DNA of 64,000 nucleotides, taken from the NCBI RefSeq assembly GCF_030269925.1, contig NC_085129.1:14623501-14687500 (forward strand), in the 5' to 3' direction. This document shows, one piece after another, positions 33,933-45,906 of the stretch; position 1 is the first letter of the stretch; each line of letters starts with the position of its first letter. Under the pieces are notes generated by a model, which did not search any database, was not told the DNA's origin, and saw only the letters and a list, made by a program, of their open reading frames with translations. Origin of the DNA: Bombyx mori. Its lineage: Eukaryota; Arthropoda; Insecta; Lepidoptera; Bombycidae. A program made the translations under genes and the position numbers.

Positions 33933-36900
33933 ATGCAGTTGAGTCTTTAATCGTCTCAAGGTAGCATAACCAATGAATTATCAATGAGTTTCTTTAATCT
34001 TAAGCTCAAATCAGGTAAGAGCTCTGCTACCAATATTAGTCGACAAATAAAGAGCTAACGACTCTAACGATAACTGGTTACCTGGTACTGGTGAATCTGT
34101 AAAATCGTACAATGCTGCCCATCTTGAGACGTGAGGTTGAAAGCTTAATTCCACTGACATTTATTTATATGCAATGACACCCGATCCGAAAATTGGTGTA
34201 TTGTATTGCACATCCATGCATGCTCATTACAATGATCACTAGCTACGAAGAGTAACACGAGCTATGATAATTTATAAATTATTTATAAATTGCTCCTCGC
34301 TTCAGCTCATGAAAAGTACCAAGCATAAAAATACAGGCTAACTTTTATACGTCAGTAAATCTCCCGAACGTATTTATTTACTTTTCTGATATTAATGATA
34401 CATATAAGGGAATATCGCAGGAAATCCCACCCTCTGTAGCACGAGTCAATAAAATCGCATGGTTTTGTTGTAATAACTTTTTTACTACCCTACGCTAGCA
34501 CGCAAAACGACTTCATATAAACTGCTTGTTATTGACACAGGCATTACTGACGCGGAGACTAAGCAAGGCTATTATTTCTGATAAATACTTTCTAGTCTCT
34601 TGTCTTCAGTAGAACTATTGGTAGGTACCTTGTTAGATTTATTTTTTCAACTTTACCTTGGATCAAATGATGATACATCTCTCTTTAAGTCAGGCTTACG
34701 GAGAGTACTCAGGGGTAACCAGCCACTTCGCTATGCTCCTAGCATTCCTGGTGTCCATGACCGACGCTAACCAGTCCCCATCACATGGGCATGGATAGCC
34801 GGACTCCGAACAAAGAGAATAAAAACATAGGTACCACAATACATCACGGGTGTTTTGGCAAAAGAAATTGGAGATTCGCATTTTGAAAAATCGAGTATAC
34901 AATACAATGCCAAATCTCTTAATATATTTACTCCAAAGTGAGCCATGAATATTGAGTGGGTAACCATTAATTAAATATTTTAATAATAATAATACAATAT
35001 TGATAAATCATTTATTCCGTTTTACACAGATTTAGATTATTACAGGTAAATAAATAAAAGAAGCAAAAAAAAGGCAAAAGGAGGCAAATTACTAATGTGT
35101 CAGTTTAAATACGTCCATTTCATCCTTGTTCGATAAACAACAAAATAAACTAAATTTAGAGCTACATAGGAATATTAAAAAAATATTTTTCTAAATGAAT
35201 TTCAAAGTACTTTGAAAAAAAAAATTCAAATCGTCTTGTTTTTATTTGTGAACACAAGAATATTCGGATCAATTCCTAAGTGAAAAAACTGCAAAGTACT
35301 CTAAAAGTCGAACATAATAAAAATGAAACGGTAAAAATAATTTTAATTTAGAAAATGCCTAATTGAAAAATTTGTAATATTTATTGTACAGATTCCCGCC
35401 AAAAATGTTATTCAGCATATTTATTTTGTTTTAATTGCCACGGAATCATTCCTAAGGTGCCTCCGCTCCCACAGCACAAGTGAATTAAAAATACGAGGGT
35501 TAACTAATCACTGAGGGCCCACTAAGCTCATCGGTTTACTAAAATAATGTTTATGTTTACCCACGGCTTATGTTTGCCATAGGGTACCCATTAATACTAT
35601 AAGCCTATACGATTCACAAACCCGCTAGCCCTCTTTAACGTACCTACCATAATGTACTGATTAATTTATAAAATACTGCCTTTTTTGGAAAACTATTATA
35701 GTAGTGAGTATTTTTTTATAACTGAGAAATTAATTAAATCTCCAATAACTTATTCATTTATTTTAAACGAAGGTTGGTCGTTAGCTTGGAATATTCCCTT
35801 TTACTATTGGTCTAGCGGAACATTTGTTCTGCTTTGGCAGTTCCAGTTCACACTCGGATGTTCCTCAACCATGACTTCCGTCAAAGTCTATGTTCCCTTC
35901 ATAGTTTCCCTTATATTAATTGCGGCCGAAATATCACCGTTACACGCATGACCGAAGTAATGTTACCAACAATAGTTGACAAAACATTTAGACCATATAT
36001 GAAAACGAACCAATTTCTTGTGTCTATAAACCGACCTCTGACTTAATTCAGATCGTTCCGACTGTCAAGAATAATCTGGTAGCAGTGTCCCAACATGCAA
36101 GTCCAAAGACGTAAAAAAAATAATCAAGTTAATTCGCGTATGGTCCGTGAGACAAGTGAAATTTCAAAACGCTTTCGACTTTTCGACTACCTAAAAATTG
36201 TTTTAATCATGTAACCATACTATTACTAAATTTTCGTTCTTGGAAAAATCTAGTCTTAGGTATCCCTGGTAGTGCTTTGAACGCGCAAAAGAGAAACCAC
36301 TTCAAGAACATATGCTGTATATACCATTACCCATTTATTTAAAAACATAAATAAATGGCTTCCAATCCACATTGAGCCGGTAAATCGGAAAATATTACTA
36401 TAATTTCTTGTCCAATCTTTAATGTGTTTTTGATATGCACATGGTAAAATTAAGCCACTAAAAAATCACAAATGAGGGTCCATCCAGACTGTATCAACAA
36501 ATCTGAAATGTTAAGATAGCCGGAAGTTATTCACGATTGTCATTCCTCTGTCCCTTATTATCTTCGAGCAAATTCCATGAAAGCACAGTACGAGTATATT
36601 AAGCACAAAAGAATTATCCACGGGATAATCTGTTAAAAGGTGTCAAACAAAACTGAGGTATCGATACCTAACGCACACATTGAGAACGTTTTAGAAGAAT
36701 ATGCTTACGTCCTTATTTCGGAACTCGCGCTTGGTACAAGTTACGAGAATTTATCCGTTAATCTTTTGAGGATTTAATTACATTTTGGAAGAAAACTGTA
36801 TTTAGCAAAAACGGTTTGTAGTAACGTTTTGTGAACACCTAATACTTTGATTGATTCATAGAGTTAAGCGTTAGCTCTAACAGCACAATAGTATTTTTTT

Positions 36901-37528
36901 CAGTGCGCCATGAACATGTTTAAGAGCAAATTCTCTCAAGTCTAAATTGAAACGTAAAATAAGATTGATATTTAACCTACGAATGATTTAAAAGATAAAA
37001 GTTTATTAAATTTGTAACTATTTTTTAAATATTTACTTTAAAAAAAAAATACTAATCTTCATTTTTAATTAGCAATAGTACGTTAATAGTTAACAATAAA
37101 AGCCATTAATAACTTACAAAGTACCTATCTATTCTTCTGCAGGCTGTTCAGTTAAAGTCGCCCAGGAAGGAACCAGAAAGTATTCAAATTAAATAAAATT
37201 TTACTCTTAACTCGGCGCTTTAATTTTAAAAGCGCTTCGTTTAAGTTCTCAAAATGACCAAATTCTTATAACTTAAAACCTGTAAGGTAAGCGCCTACGA
37301 CTAAGGAGGCGCTGTGTTCACTGCCCACATTCAAATTATCCACCGTAAGCCGATTGTGCTCAGTAATCCGCGCACGGCTCGACGCCTCCGTCCGCCGCTG
37401 CACGCCTGATATGATCCACGCGACTGCTCTGGGGCTATGAGACACCAAGAATCGCTGAAGTAGCATGGCGCCTTCAAATATACGGTAATAAAAACTGTAG
37501 GTATTATCATAAGTCTTCACGATTTTAT
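33933..37528. other. 3.6-kb repeat-poor intergenic stretch
   Basis: Mostly AT-rich DNA with no recognised transposon except a degenerate LINE-B piece at about 34700-34800 (cactaacc...-type words, tgtccatgaccgacgctaac). Frames of 65-90 codons at 35685-36046 lack domains and splice context. Being comparatively free of repeats, it is a candidate place for distal optix regulatory DNA. That is inference only. Confidence 0.4.
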
Positions 37529-37875
37529 TCCTACCTATGCTGATATAGCCTTTCAAGGCCATCAACATAGGTAGGAAAAAAAAACTTCTCTTCAGCTTCT
37601 TCTAGGTGAGCATACGGGGCTCAGGCCGGAGTGTTGCTAACACTGGCCCTAACAAGAGCAGTGCTTCGCAGACTCTACCACCGGATCGGAAACGTGACCC
37701 ACTGAGAAGATCCGGCGAGAAACTCAGTGGGCTGTGTCTGTGGGTTAATTTACTCGTCGAGCTCTTCATTGTATGAACCCGTCGCTTACAAAGCGACGGG
37801 TTCGGCGAGGACGGTGACCGGTGCTTGAGGTACCTAAAAGCACCGTTAATGGATCGAGAGGATCCGTAATGACGT
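37529..37875 (-). mobile_element. LINE-A 3' end, long copy
   Basis: Reverse orientation, from the ctgatatagcctttcaaggc tail and T/A junctions through the body to ggatcgagaggatccgtaat. A tail duplication is visible around 37550-37610. The 122-residue minus frame is LINE sequence. Confidence 0.8.
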
Positions 37876-37917
37876 GTTCTGGGCTCTTCACGATTGGAAT
37901 TATTATACTCTATCAGT

Positions 37918-38145
37918 GAAAATACTGGTGGTAGGGCTTCTTGTGAGCCCAAACGGGTCGGTATCACCAACCCGCTTATTTCTGCCGCGAATAGTAATGT
38001 TTGGAGGGTGGAGCAGCCGTTGTATTACAAAACTGAGAATCAGAACTCATGTTTCAAGGTGGGTTTTGTTGAGTCATTTGTGTGTTTTATGTCTACGGGT
38101 TCCAATAACCACTTAACGCTAGGTGAGCCGTGAGTTCGTTTCACT
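37918..38145 (+). mobile_element. Bm1 SINE, head-truncated, diverged
   Basis: Plus Bm1 (actggtggtagggcttcttg ... cacttaacgctaggtgagc) with more substitutions than most copies. Confidence 0.8.
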
Positions 38146-38515
38146 AATAAAAAAACTATTCGAATTTAAGCTTATTCAACTGACAGTGATTACGAAAATA
38201 TTTATATTACACACTTAGAAGATCTGTAAACTTCTAATTGTCCTTTTTGTTATTATTTCAAATGAGACCCCAAACATGTTGCTCTGTAAAAACAAAGGAA
38301 CAACATTTAAAGTCTATTTTTATTGTAATTTAGTTCACGATTGGAAAAACAAATCTAAATTCGTAGATAACTGCATATTATTTATCTCTGGCTCCGCTGT
38401 TTTATTGACATTCCGCATTAATTCACACAGCATAAAAGACGCTTAAATAGCAAACCAAACTAACAATTAATTTAATATTTTTTTATCCTGTTGACATTCA
38501 GTGGTCAAGTACCTA
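38146..38515. other. AT-rich spacer, nothing seen
   Basis: No feature recognised between two Bm1 copies. Confidence 0.4.
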
Positions 38516-38967
38516 ATTTTTTTTTTTTTTTTTATTGCTTAGATGTGTGGACGAGCTCACAGCCCACCTGATGTTAAGTGGTTACTGGAGCCCATAGACA
38601 TCTACAACGTAAATGCGCCACACACCTTGAGATATAGTTCTAAGGTCTCAGTATAGTCACAACGGCTGCCCCACCCTTCAAACCGAAACGCATTACTGCT
38701 TCACGGCAGAAATAGGCGGGGCGGTGGTACCTACCCGTGCGGACTCACAAGAGGTCCTACCACCAGTAATTACGCAAATTATAATTTTGCGGGTTTCATT
38801 TTTATTACACGATGTTATTCCTTCACCGTGGAAGTCAATCGTGAACATTTGTTGAGTACGTATTTCATTAGAAAAATTGGTACCCGCCTGCGGGATTCGA
38901 ACACCGGTGCATCGCTTCAACACGAATGCACCGGACGTCTTATCCGTTAGGCCACGACGACTTACCA
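38516..38967 (-). mobile_element. Full-length Bm1 SINE
   Basis: Reverse orientation with an 18-base T-run (poly-A complement), complete body, middle and tRNA-like head to ggccacgacgactt. Colinear with 32006-32452. The long T-run suggests a fairly young copy. Confidence 0.92.
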
Positions 38968-40384
38968 GAATTACTTACCAGAACTTAATTGGAGCGAAGT
39001 TATCAAATTATTGTGTTATCATTAGTCTTTGATGCGCGTGCTAATTTTCAAATTAATCAGACATTTTTAAGTCGTTGAAAAATACAAATATTCAATTAAA
39101 TAGATAAAACAGGTCAACCTAACTTATTAAAAATATTAGTGAGAATCCATTAAAAACAAACTATATGGCTATATGCCTAGTAGATGGCCGAAAAAATAAC
39201 ATTATAATATGATTCCTCAAACATACATACATACATACGAAGGTAATAAAAGCGTGTTAAAATGAGGGTAGTTCGCGGCTTAATTAACTATAGTGTAAGA
39301 GTTTGAGTTAAAGAGTAGGTAGGTGCATTGAGAAAACAAAATCAGCAGAGAGCAACAAAAATCCGAACTAGTAACAAATCAAACAAACAACAAACAGAAC
39401 GGTTTCTAACAACACGTTACATAAAATTAACATTCGGTTTTTAGTTTATCAAAGCGCAGCCGGGTAACCGGAGAGCCGGCCCGGACCGGTTTCAGCCGGA
39501 ATTATCCGCTAATGGCTGGTAATTGGACGGAATAACCACATTAGAGCGTAACCCGACCCGCCCACTGCGACTCGTTAACCATCGAGCATCGATTTACAAT
39601 GTTTAAATAAATCAACCAATTACCGACATGAGGGTTATGTTAAAATCTCAACTTACATCTCTTTAGCTCGTTTAATGCAATTACGTTACGATAATTCGTT
39701 CGCTGTTAATTTAATTAATCATTATGATTTTATAGACGTTCTTAAAACAGTACACGTCCTAGAAAAAATAGTACAACAGGGGCTGCGATATACCTACATA
39801 CGATTTCTGTGGTGAAGCTATGAAGGTCTAAGAGTTCTCAGCCATCCGTCCATACCAAGGAGAACATTTAGAATACGAGAACAAGTCTTTATATATGATT
39901 GTAAGTACGATTGTAAGTATTGATAACTGAAGAAATTCAGCTTACTAAAATGACGTTTGATAATATGCCTACAATAGTTTAAACAAAAATTAAATTATAT
40001 TCGTTAGTAAGTCCATCACAGCTGAAACGATTTGTTTAGTTGTTGTAACGCTTGCAATAGTATTTTAATAATATTATATTGGAGTAATGAAATGTATATA
40101 AGGCTTTTAGGCGGAGATAAGTTGTTGTTCTCCTTGTTTTTTTTAAATATATGAGTCATATATTTTTTTTAATTATATGACTCGACATCTTTAGAATGAC
40201 ACAAGCCAGTATCTGCTGTCAACTTAAATATATAACTTCATTATAATTAAAGATCTTATTGAACGTTTATCCAGGGCAAACTTGCTCTGTGGCGGTAGTC
40301 ATTATACAACACAAGATATTTGACCAATGCCTGAATCTCGGTTACGACATTTTCAAGATAAGCTTGCATATATACAATTTCGCG
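38968..40384. other. Repeat-poor stretch with a GC-rich core
   Basis: No recognised transposon. At about 39455-39580 composition shifts to GC-rich, non-repetitive sequence containing several TAAT words (gctaatggctggtaattgg) near a perfect-looking ccggtttcagccgg inverted pair. No open frame explains it. Candidate regulatory DNA, inference only. Confidence 0.35.
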
Positions 40385-40545
40385 ACAACAACGTTGGGTT
40401 CGTCGGTCTACCGAACATTATCACCCGCTCGGTGGAAGATCTTCCTTTCATCGTTATACCTACACTCTGTACTATCGGTCAAGTATATTGTTCTTCGTCG
40501 TTTGCATTATTTATTACTAGAAATGCTCTGGGATCGACACCGCGT
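40385..40545 (-). mobile_element. Second SINE family, fragment
   Basis: tcggtctaccgaacattatc and gctcggtggaagatcttcct match 23704-23765 in the same orientation. The tRNA-like head is not visible here. Confidence 0.5.
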
Positions 40546-40559
40546 GTAAGTTAGAATAA

Positions 40560-40603
40560 AACAAAAAAGAGAGAGAAAGGGAGAGAGAGAAAGAGAGAGA
40601 GAA
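40560..40603. repeat. (GA)n microsatellite
   Basis: An impure GA/GAAA tract of about 44 bp. Confidence 0.85.
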
Positions 40604-41017
40604 TATAGGTTATTGCACACCAAAAGACAATTAACATAAATATAATATTGAATTTTTTTCAACATAAAAGGTTGCTTATATCACTCTCTGATCCATAAAT
40701 TACCAGTTGCTTTGCTGATTCGTTGGTACATGAAACTGCGAAACAAAATATCACGAACATATACTGCCGTATTAATTTTAGCAGCTAGGCTGCGGCTCGG
40801 TCATGTCCATCGCCATGTTAAAAAGTATCCGTTGATTTAATCGAGGCTGTAAACTGGCTTTTTCCATTTTTTCAAACAAATCATTTCGATCGTTTTTGTC
40901 TGATTCAGAAATAGCGATTCTCGTTTATAGACAGTTTGTAGAGTAGTACAGATATTCCAATGTAATGAGGCATTCCCGATCCTGCGGACCGAATGGTAAA
41001 TAGTCGACGTCGCCCAA

Positions 41018-41336
41018 AACACGTCATTTCGGATCCTCCCGATCCACTAACGGTGCATTTAGGTACCTCAAGCACCGTTCATCGTTCTCGTCGAACCCGT
41101 CGCTTGCGACGAAGGGCTCGGCGAGTAAACTAACCCACAGACACAGCCCACTGAGTTTCTCGCCTGATTTTCTCGGTGGGTCGCGTTTCCGATCCGGTGG
41201 TAGATTCTGCGAAGCATTGCCCTTGCTAAGGTTAGTGTTAGCAAAGTCGTCAGGTTTGAGCCCCATGAGCTCATCTACAAGCTCGGCGAATCTAGAATAA
41301 CCCCTCGAGGTTACTAGAATAGGTAGGAAAAAAAAT
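41018..41336 (+). mobile_element. LINE-A 3' end, long copy
   Basis: Plus orientation, from acgtcatttcggatcctccc through cgaacccgtcgcttgcgacg and the body to cctcgaggttactagaatag and an A-run. It shares its distal end with the copies at 13.45, 37.87 and 59.59 kb. Confidence 0.82.
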
Positions 41337-42012
41337 GTAATGACCGCATGTGTGGCTCAAGGTAGATGTCGGTAATAAGACAGTGAGTAGGTAACTAGAG
41401 TAGGTAACGCCGTGAGCTTTTGTATCTCTCGCTACAGATATGAAACAAAAAGGCCTACCTACAGATCTGGAATATTATGGCGTCCTTTCATTTCTCCAAA
41501 TAGATACATAACAAACGTAACGACACACAAAACAAAAATAATACATAAAACAAAAAAATCATTATAAAAATTGTATACATTAAAAAAACGAGTAACAATT
41601 CCACATTCGACACATAATAATAATAATAGCTTAGAATCCATTAACAAAACTATCGTCACAGTATTTAGTGGCGTTCACACCGTGCAATATGGCGGTCGCC
41701 CCATGCGTCCCTCCCCCCTTATACATGGCGACATAATTACCGCACGACACAATACAGAACACGACACAATGTGTCGCGGATGTCACACGCGCATTCTAGG
41801 GCTGAAGCGCTACCTACTGAGAAAATGGCTGAGTTTGAACACGATAACTATATTACAAAAGTAGCGATGTATTATAGCCAGAATCACACTTGAGTTGTAA
41901 CGTAGTTTTGGCTGTCATCCATGAAAATTCGAAGCGGTTCGTAACTTCGGAAGCTGTAAAATGAATCGCGATTTCACTATACCAATTTTTAGATCGATAT
42001 TTATAATCTCAC
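41337..42012. other. Intergenic DNA with a GC-richer segment
   Basis: No gene. 41665-41830 is less AT-rich than its surroundings and non-repetitive (gcaatatggcggtcgcccca). Frames there have no domain. Confidence 0.35.
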
Positions 42013-42240
42013 AAGCCGTACTCGCCCGCTTCGCTGGGAATTTAAAATTAACATTATTATTTATTGTCATTATTATTAGAGAGTTCAACCATATATATAT
42101 ACCCATATAAATATTAGCCTATCCATTAAGTACTACATGTATTTTCTACATGGATACCAAGTTTCAAGTTAATCCGATGCATGGTTCAGTAGTTATAACG
42201 GAACACTCTTAAAAACCCCTGTAGATTTATATATTAGTAT
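42013..42240 (-). mobile_element. Helitron-like element H3, copy 2
   Basis: Shares ccgtactcgcccgcttcg, agcctatccattaagtac and ggataccaagtttcaagtta with 22690-22891 and ends in tattagtatagat, the reverse of a TCTATACTAATA start. Confidence 0.68.
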
Positions 42241-44142
42241 AGATAAGTGAAAAATTTTGCGTCGTATTAAATTCTTCAGTTTTTGAAGCCTAAATGACAA
42301 CGATTACAAAAATTGCCAGTATGTAAAAAGTTTTTTTTTTAATCTCACTCTTTTTAATTTTATATTATTTGGTTTCAATCGTTGAAATGTATTGCGAAGG
42401 ACAATTACAATACCATAGAACGTGTAGATCTCAATTTTCAAACTAAGGATCATTCGCGTTTAATTCTAAGCGACGTACGCCATTGTAGTGAAATCAAAAT
42501 CAGACGTAGGTAAGTCTCGGGTTACTAAGCTGATATAGGCCGAGATGCGGTGATGGCTGCGTGGAATTCTAATTATTTGCAGCCTCCGAAGTTTCTGGTT
42601 ACTTTTTGTACGAATTACAAAAAGATTTTAGGTCAATCACTATTGTTGGTACATCGGGTCGGTTTACGCGGAATTTTCATTTTTTTTTGTGAATCTATGT
42701 TTTTATTTATTAACAAAACTATCAAGACTTAACCATAGGTAACTTATTTCGTTTTTAAACACGAATAAATCGTACGCTTCTATTATGTATGATTATATTA
42801 TCTAAGATTGAATATAAGAAAAAAACATAAAGATGCCGTTACTATGATTACAATGTTACGACTCAGTGTAATGGGTCTTGTATTGTGCTAGAGATATATC
42901 TGATTGTAGTGGTCACGGGACGATGATTTCAATGCTCTAAAGTAATTTGTTTTCTCCATAAATACAAGGCTGTAAAATATTTACTTGTGATAAAAAAAAA
43001 AAAATATTCATAATTAAATGTTGTGATTATGTATCACTCTTTTTTCTTGCGAGTATCGTTACAGTCTCCGAGAAGCTATAATAGAACACAGTAAAAGCTC
43101 TTGGGAACTTTTAGACTTGAGAAGAATTGAGTTAGAAATGAAGTTTCAACTGACAAGATTTTTCTCTTAAAAATCTAGTAATCAAAACGGCGCGATTTTT
43201 TTATTTTAGTTTGTCAGATTCAGAAAGAAAACAAGTTTTTTTTTTATATATAAAAATGTCCGTAGAATGCTACTGCTACTATTTTTATTTAAATGTTAAT
43301 GCTACAATTTTTAAAAAGCTGTTTCATCTTCTGTGATCATAATTACTCTACTTTTTGGCTGTAGCTTACCTATTTGTATTAACCGAATATTGGACTTTAT
43401 CGAAAATCATTAATCAGGATTTTAATGACATAATATTAAGAAAAAAACGTTTAAATTCAGTATTCCACCTTATCTGAAATCCATTAAAATCTTCATAATA
43501 CCTTACCAACCAAAAATACTATCTACAAAATCTTCTTTTTAATGTAAGCACTTTTTTTCTCAACCCATACCACAAGGCAAACGGGTGTCGATTTTAACAG
43601 CAACAGCCGTCGGCACACAAAAAAATATTTGTATATTACACTGAAGAGTAAATAAATAGAGTGGTGATCCGCTGATGGCATTGTTGCTGCCCTATTGTGT
43701 CTCATTATACGGGGCACAGATAATGTTTTTATGGTGTCTGAGTTTTATGGGGATTATGTCGCGAATCGGCTGTGTAGCTGTATGATTGTCCTTGACAAAT
43801 ATTTGAGGGATAATAGTGATAGGGCATTTTGGATACCATCATGTCCATTATTGCTTTAAAGCGATAATATGATTGATGAATTCTTCTAAAGTGCTTCACA
43901 ATTAGACCTTGCCTTTCATGGGGTGTTCATCAGAGCACAGAAACAGAAAACACTAGGCGATATTAGAAGACAGTATTTTTTAGCTGATTTTCTTGCATTT
44001 TCTTTGATGGCTGATGGTAATGCTGGGAGTCACTAGATACCAGCAGTGTCAAAAACTGACGCTTTGACTTGCCACCAGCCCCAAGTTTCAATTGCGTAAG
44101 AATAAATGTTTAACTATTCGAACACTTTTTTTATATATTTAT
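42241..44142. other. AT-rich intergenic DNA, no gene seen
   Basis: Nearly two kilobases with no recognised gene, repeat or regulatory structure. Confidence 0.45.
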
Positions 44143-44221
44143 TTTCATTGCCCGTGTAGGCAGACGAGCCCATGGACCTCAGTAATGCCAGAGGCAGAGT
44201 CAAGCCGCTGCCTACCGTTAA
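44143..44221 (-). mobile_element. LINE-B fragment, internal deletion
   Basis: gtgtaggcagacgag joins directly to cccatggacctcagtaatgc, skipping the middle of the unit, then gtcaagccgctgcctaccgt. Confidence 0.7.
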
Positions 44222-44979
44222 ATTGGTTAACATTCTCCTGTTGTCGTTAAAAAAAACGGAACGTGCACATATCTCATCAAGACAGTGGTGTTATTTTATC
44301 TGTAGACTCTTTCGACTCCAAATTTCCGTGCTTCGATAATTCCGGTTGAGTCATTCGAATTATTCGTTACAAAAATGTTAAACAAAAAACGTGCAAAAGT
44401 CATGAAGGCACGAACGACGCTTCTTATCCTCATTAGAGCACTAATCCTCTAACAAATGAAATATCACAATAAAGCGGATACCAAAGAAATTTAATCCTTA
44501 AACAATAGGTACATGGGACTCGTGTACGGGCCGCGTTATCTAAACAGTAGCTAACAGGTATTTTGAGTTCTTATCATATTCTTGTGTCTTTTGTAATGTT
44601 TACGTTTAGAGGTTTCGTGTCTATGAAGGCTTTCTTTCGTTTCGTCTATTGTATTTGCATTCATTCTAAAATTAAGTCTTATGATTCTAGACGCATAAAG
44701 CCATCAAGCTAACCTGGCTTTTCTACTTATTATTATCTATGCTTCTACAAAGAAGTCAATTTAAGTTTTTATGAAAAACCACACTGGTTTAATTGAAAAT
44801 ATTTTTAATATCAAGGGTTGAAAGACTATTTGGTTTGTACGTAATTTTTGCTACATTACAGAAGGTTAGGAATCTAAAGGTTAAAATTTGAAAAGAATAT
44901 CTTAACATAAAAAATTCTTCGGCTATTCGAATGAAGTAAACTTAAACGCAGTTCAATTAAAAACTTCGAACTGTTCATG

Positions 44980-45016
44980 CCACGGAATAGATAAATAAGG
45001 TTTATCTATTCCGTGG
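44980..45016. repeat. Perfect 16-bp stem, 5-base loop
   Basis: ccacggaatagataaa at 44980-44995 is exactly complementary to tttatctattccgtgg at 45001-45016. The word gttcatgc occurs on both sides of the hairpin (44973 and 45015), so a small duplicated-inverted event is likely. Confidence 0.8.
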
Positions 45017-45528
45017 TTCATGCTAATACCGAATAAAACGCACCTTTACAAATTACAAAGATAAATGTCGTTTAAATCAAATGTCGCCTTTCACCCCTCA
45101 ACCGATACCTAGTTAACGCAATTTTCATAATAATATATTATGTCGACGAATAATTCTTTAGAATTCTATTATTTGTGAGAACTATAAAGTATTTAAAACA
45201 TCTAAAACAATGTAATGACAGTAAAAAACATGAAATTAAATCCGTGAAACTAATTCTATGACTACCGCTGACGTAAACCGTAGATAATACATATTTTTAG
45301 TTATCTAGGACTCTTTAAAACTTGTGAAAAACAAGAAATAAGTCGGGTTACCTAAAACAATAAATGAACATAGAAAGTACTGAAGGAACACACATCTGTG
45401 ATGATGTCACACAATGCTCCATTAAACAAAACGTTAAGAATAATGAAAAAATAAAAAAAATATCATTAATGGTCTACGATTTATACTACCTACACTGCGA
45501 TTAATAGAACTAGATTAAAAAAATATAT

Positions 45529-45570
45529 GTTTTTACTATTGTTGTGCATGTGTACAACAATAGTAAAAAC
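45529..45570. repeat. Perfect 17-bp stem, 8-base loop
   Basis: gtttttactattgttgt at 45529-45545 pairs perfectly with acaacaatagtaaaaac at 45554-45570. Confidence 0.8.
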
Positions 45571-45771
45571 AATGTGCACAACTATATGCATGTGCACCTG
45601 CACGTGCGGTCGATTTATACAGTCGAAATAGGCGAATACCTGCGTAGGTAACTAGTAGCCTAATAGATAAAACTCCGGATAAAATATATTTGTTTGATCA
45701 CATAGAAAATGTTGGGTACACGTAATTTCTTACTAGAAACTTCGACTTGGTATATGTTGGTCGATATCTAT

Positions 45772-45906
45772 GTAAAAGTTAACTCAAATTTGTATGGAGT
45801 TGAAACAGCGCCCCTAGCGGCAAACATAATTAAACGTTCCAACTCCATACAAATTTGAGTTGACTTTTACGCTATCGAGAACGTCAAAAAACTCGCACGG
45901 AGCACT
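45772..45906. mobile_element. MITE family M1, copy 2
   Basis: Shares both arms (gtaaaagttaactcaaattt; aaatttgagttgacttttac then gctatcgagaacgtc) and the cgcccctagcggcaaac centre with the copy at 7.8 kb. The outer end of the left arm is truncated. Confidence 0.75.

Larger units (their letters stand above)
44222..45771. other. AT-rich DNA with two strong hairpins
   Basis: No gene. The hairpins at 44980-45016 and 45529-45570 are listed separately. Confidence 0.45.

Noticed and set aside
35685..36046. Two overlapping plus frames of 88 and 70 codons with hydrophobic stretches
   Set aside because: AT-rich sequence readily yields hydrophobic codons. There is no homologous domain, splice signal or promoter context.
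37602..37970. 122-codon minus frame
   Set aside because: It is the reverse reading of a LINE-A copy. Similar peptides recur at every LINE-A insertion.
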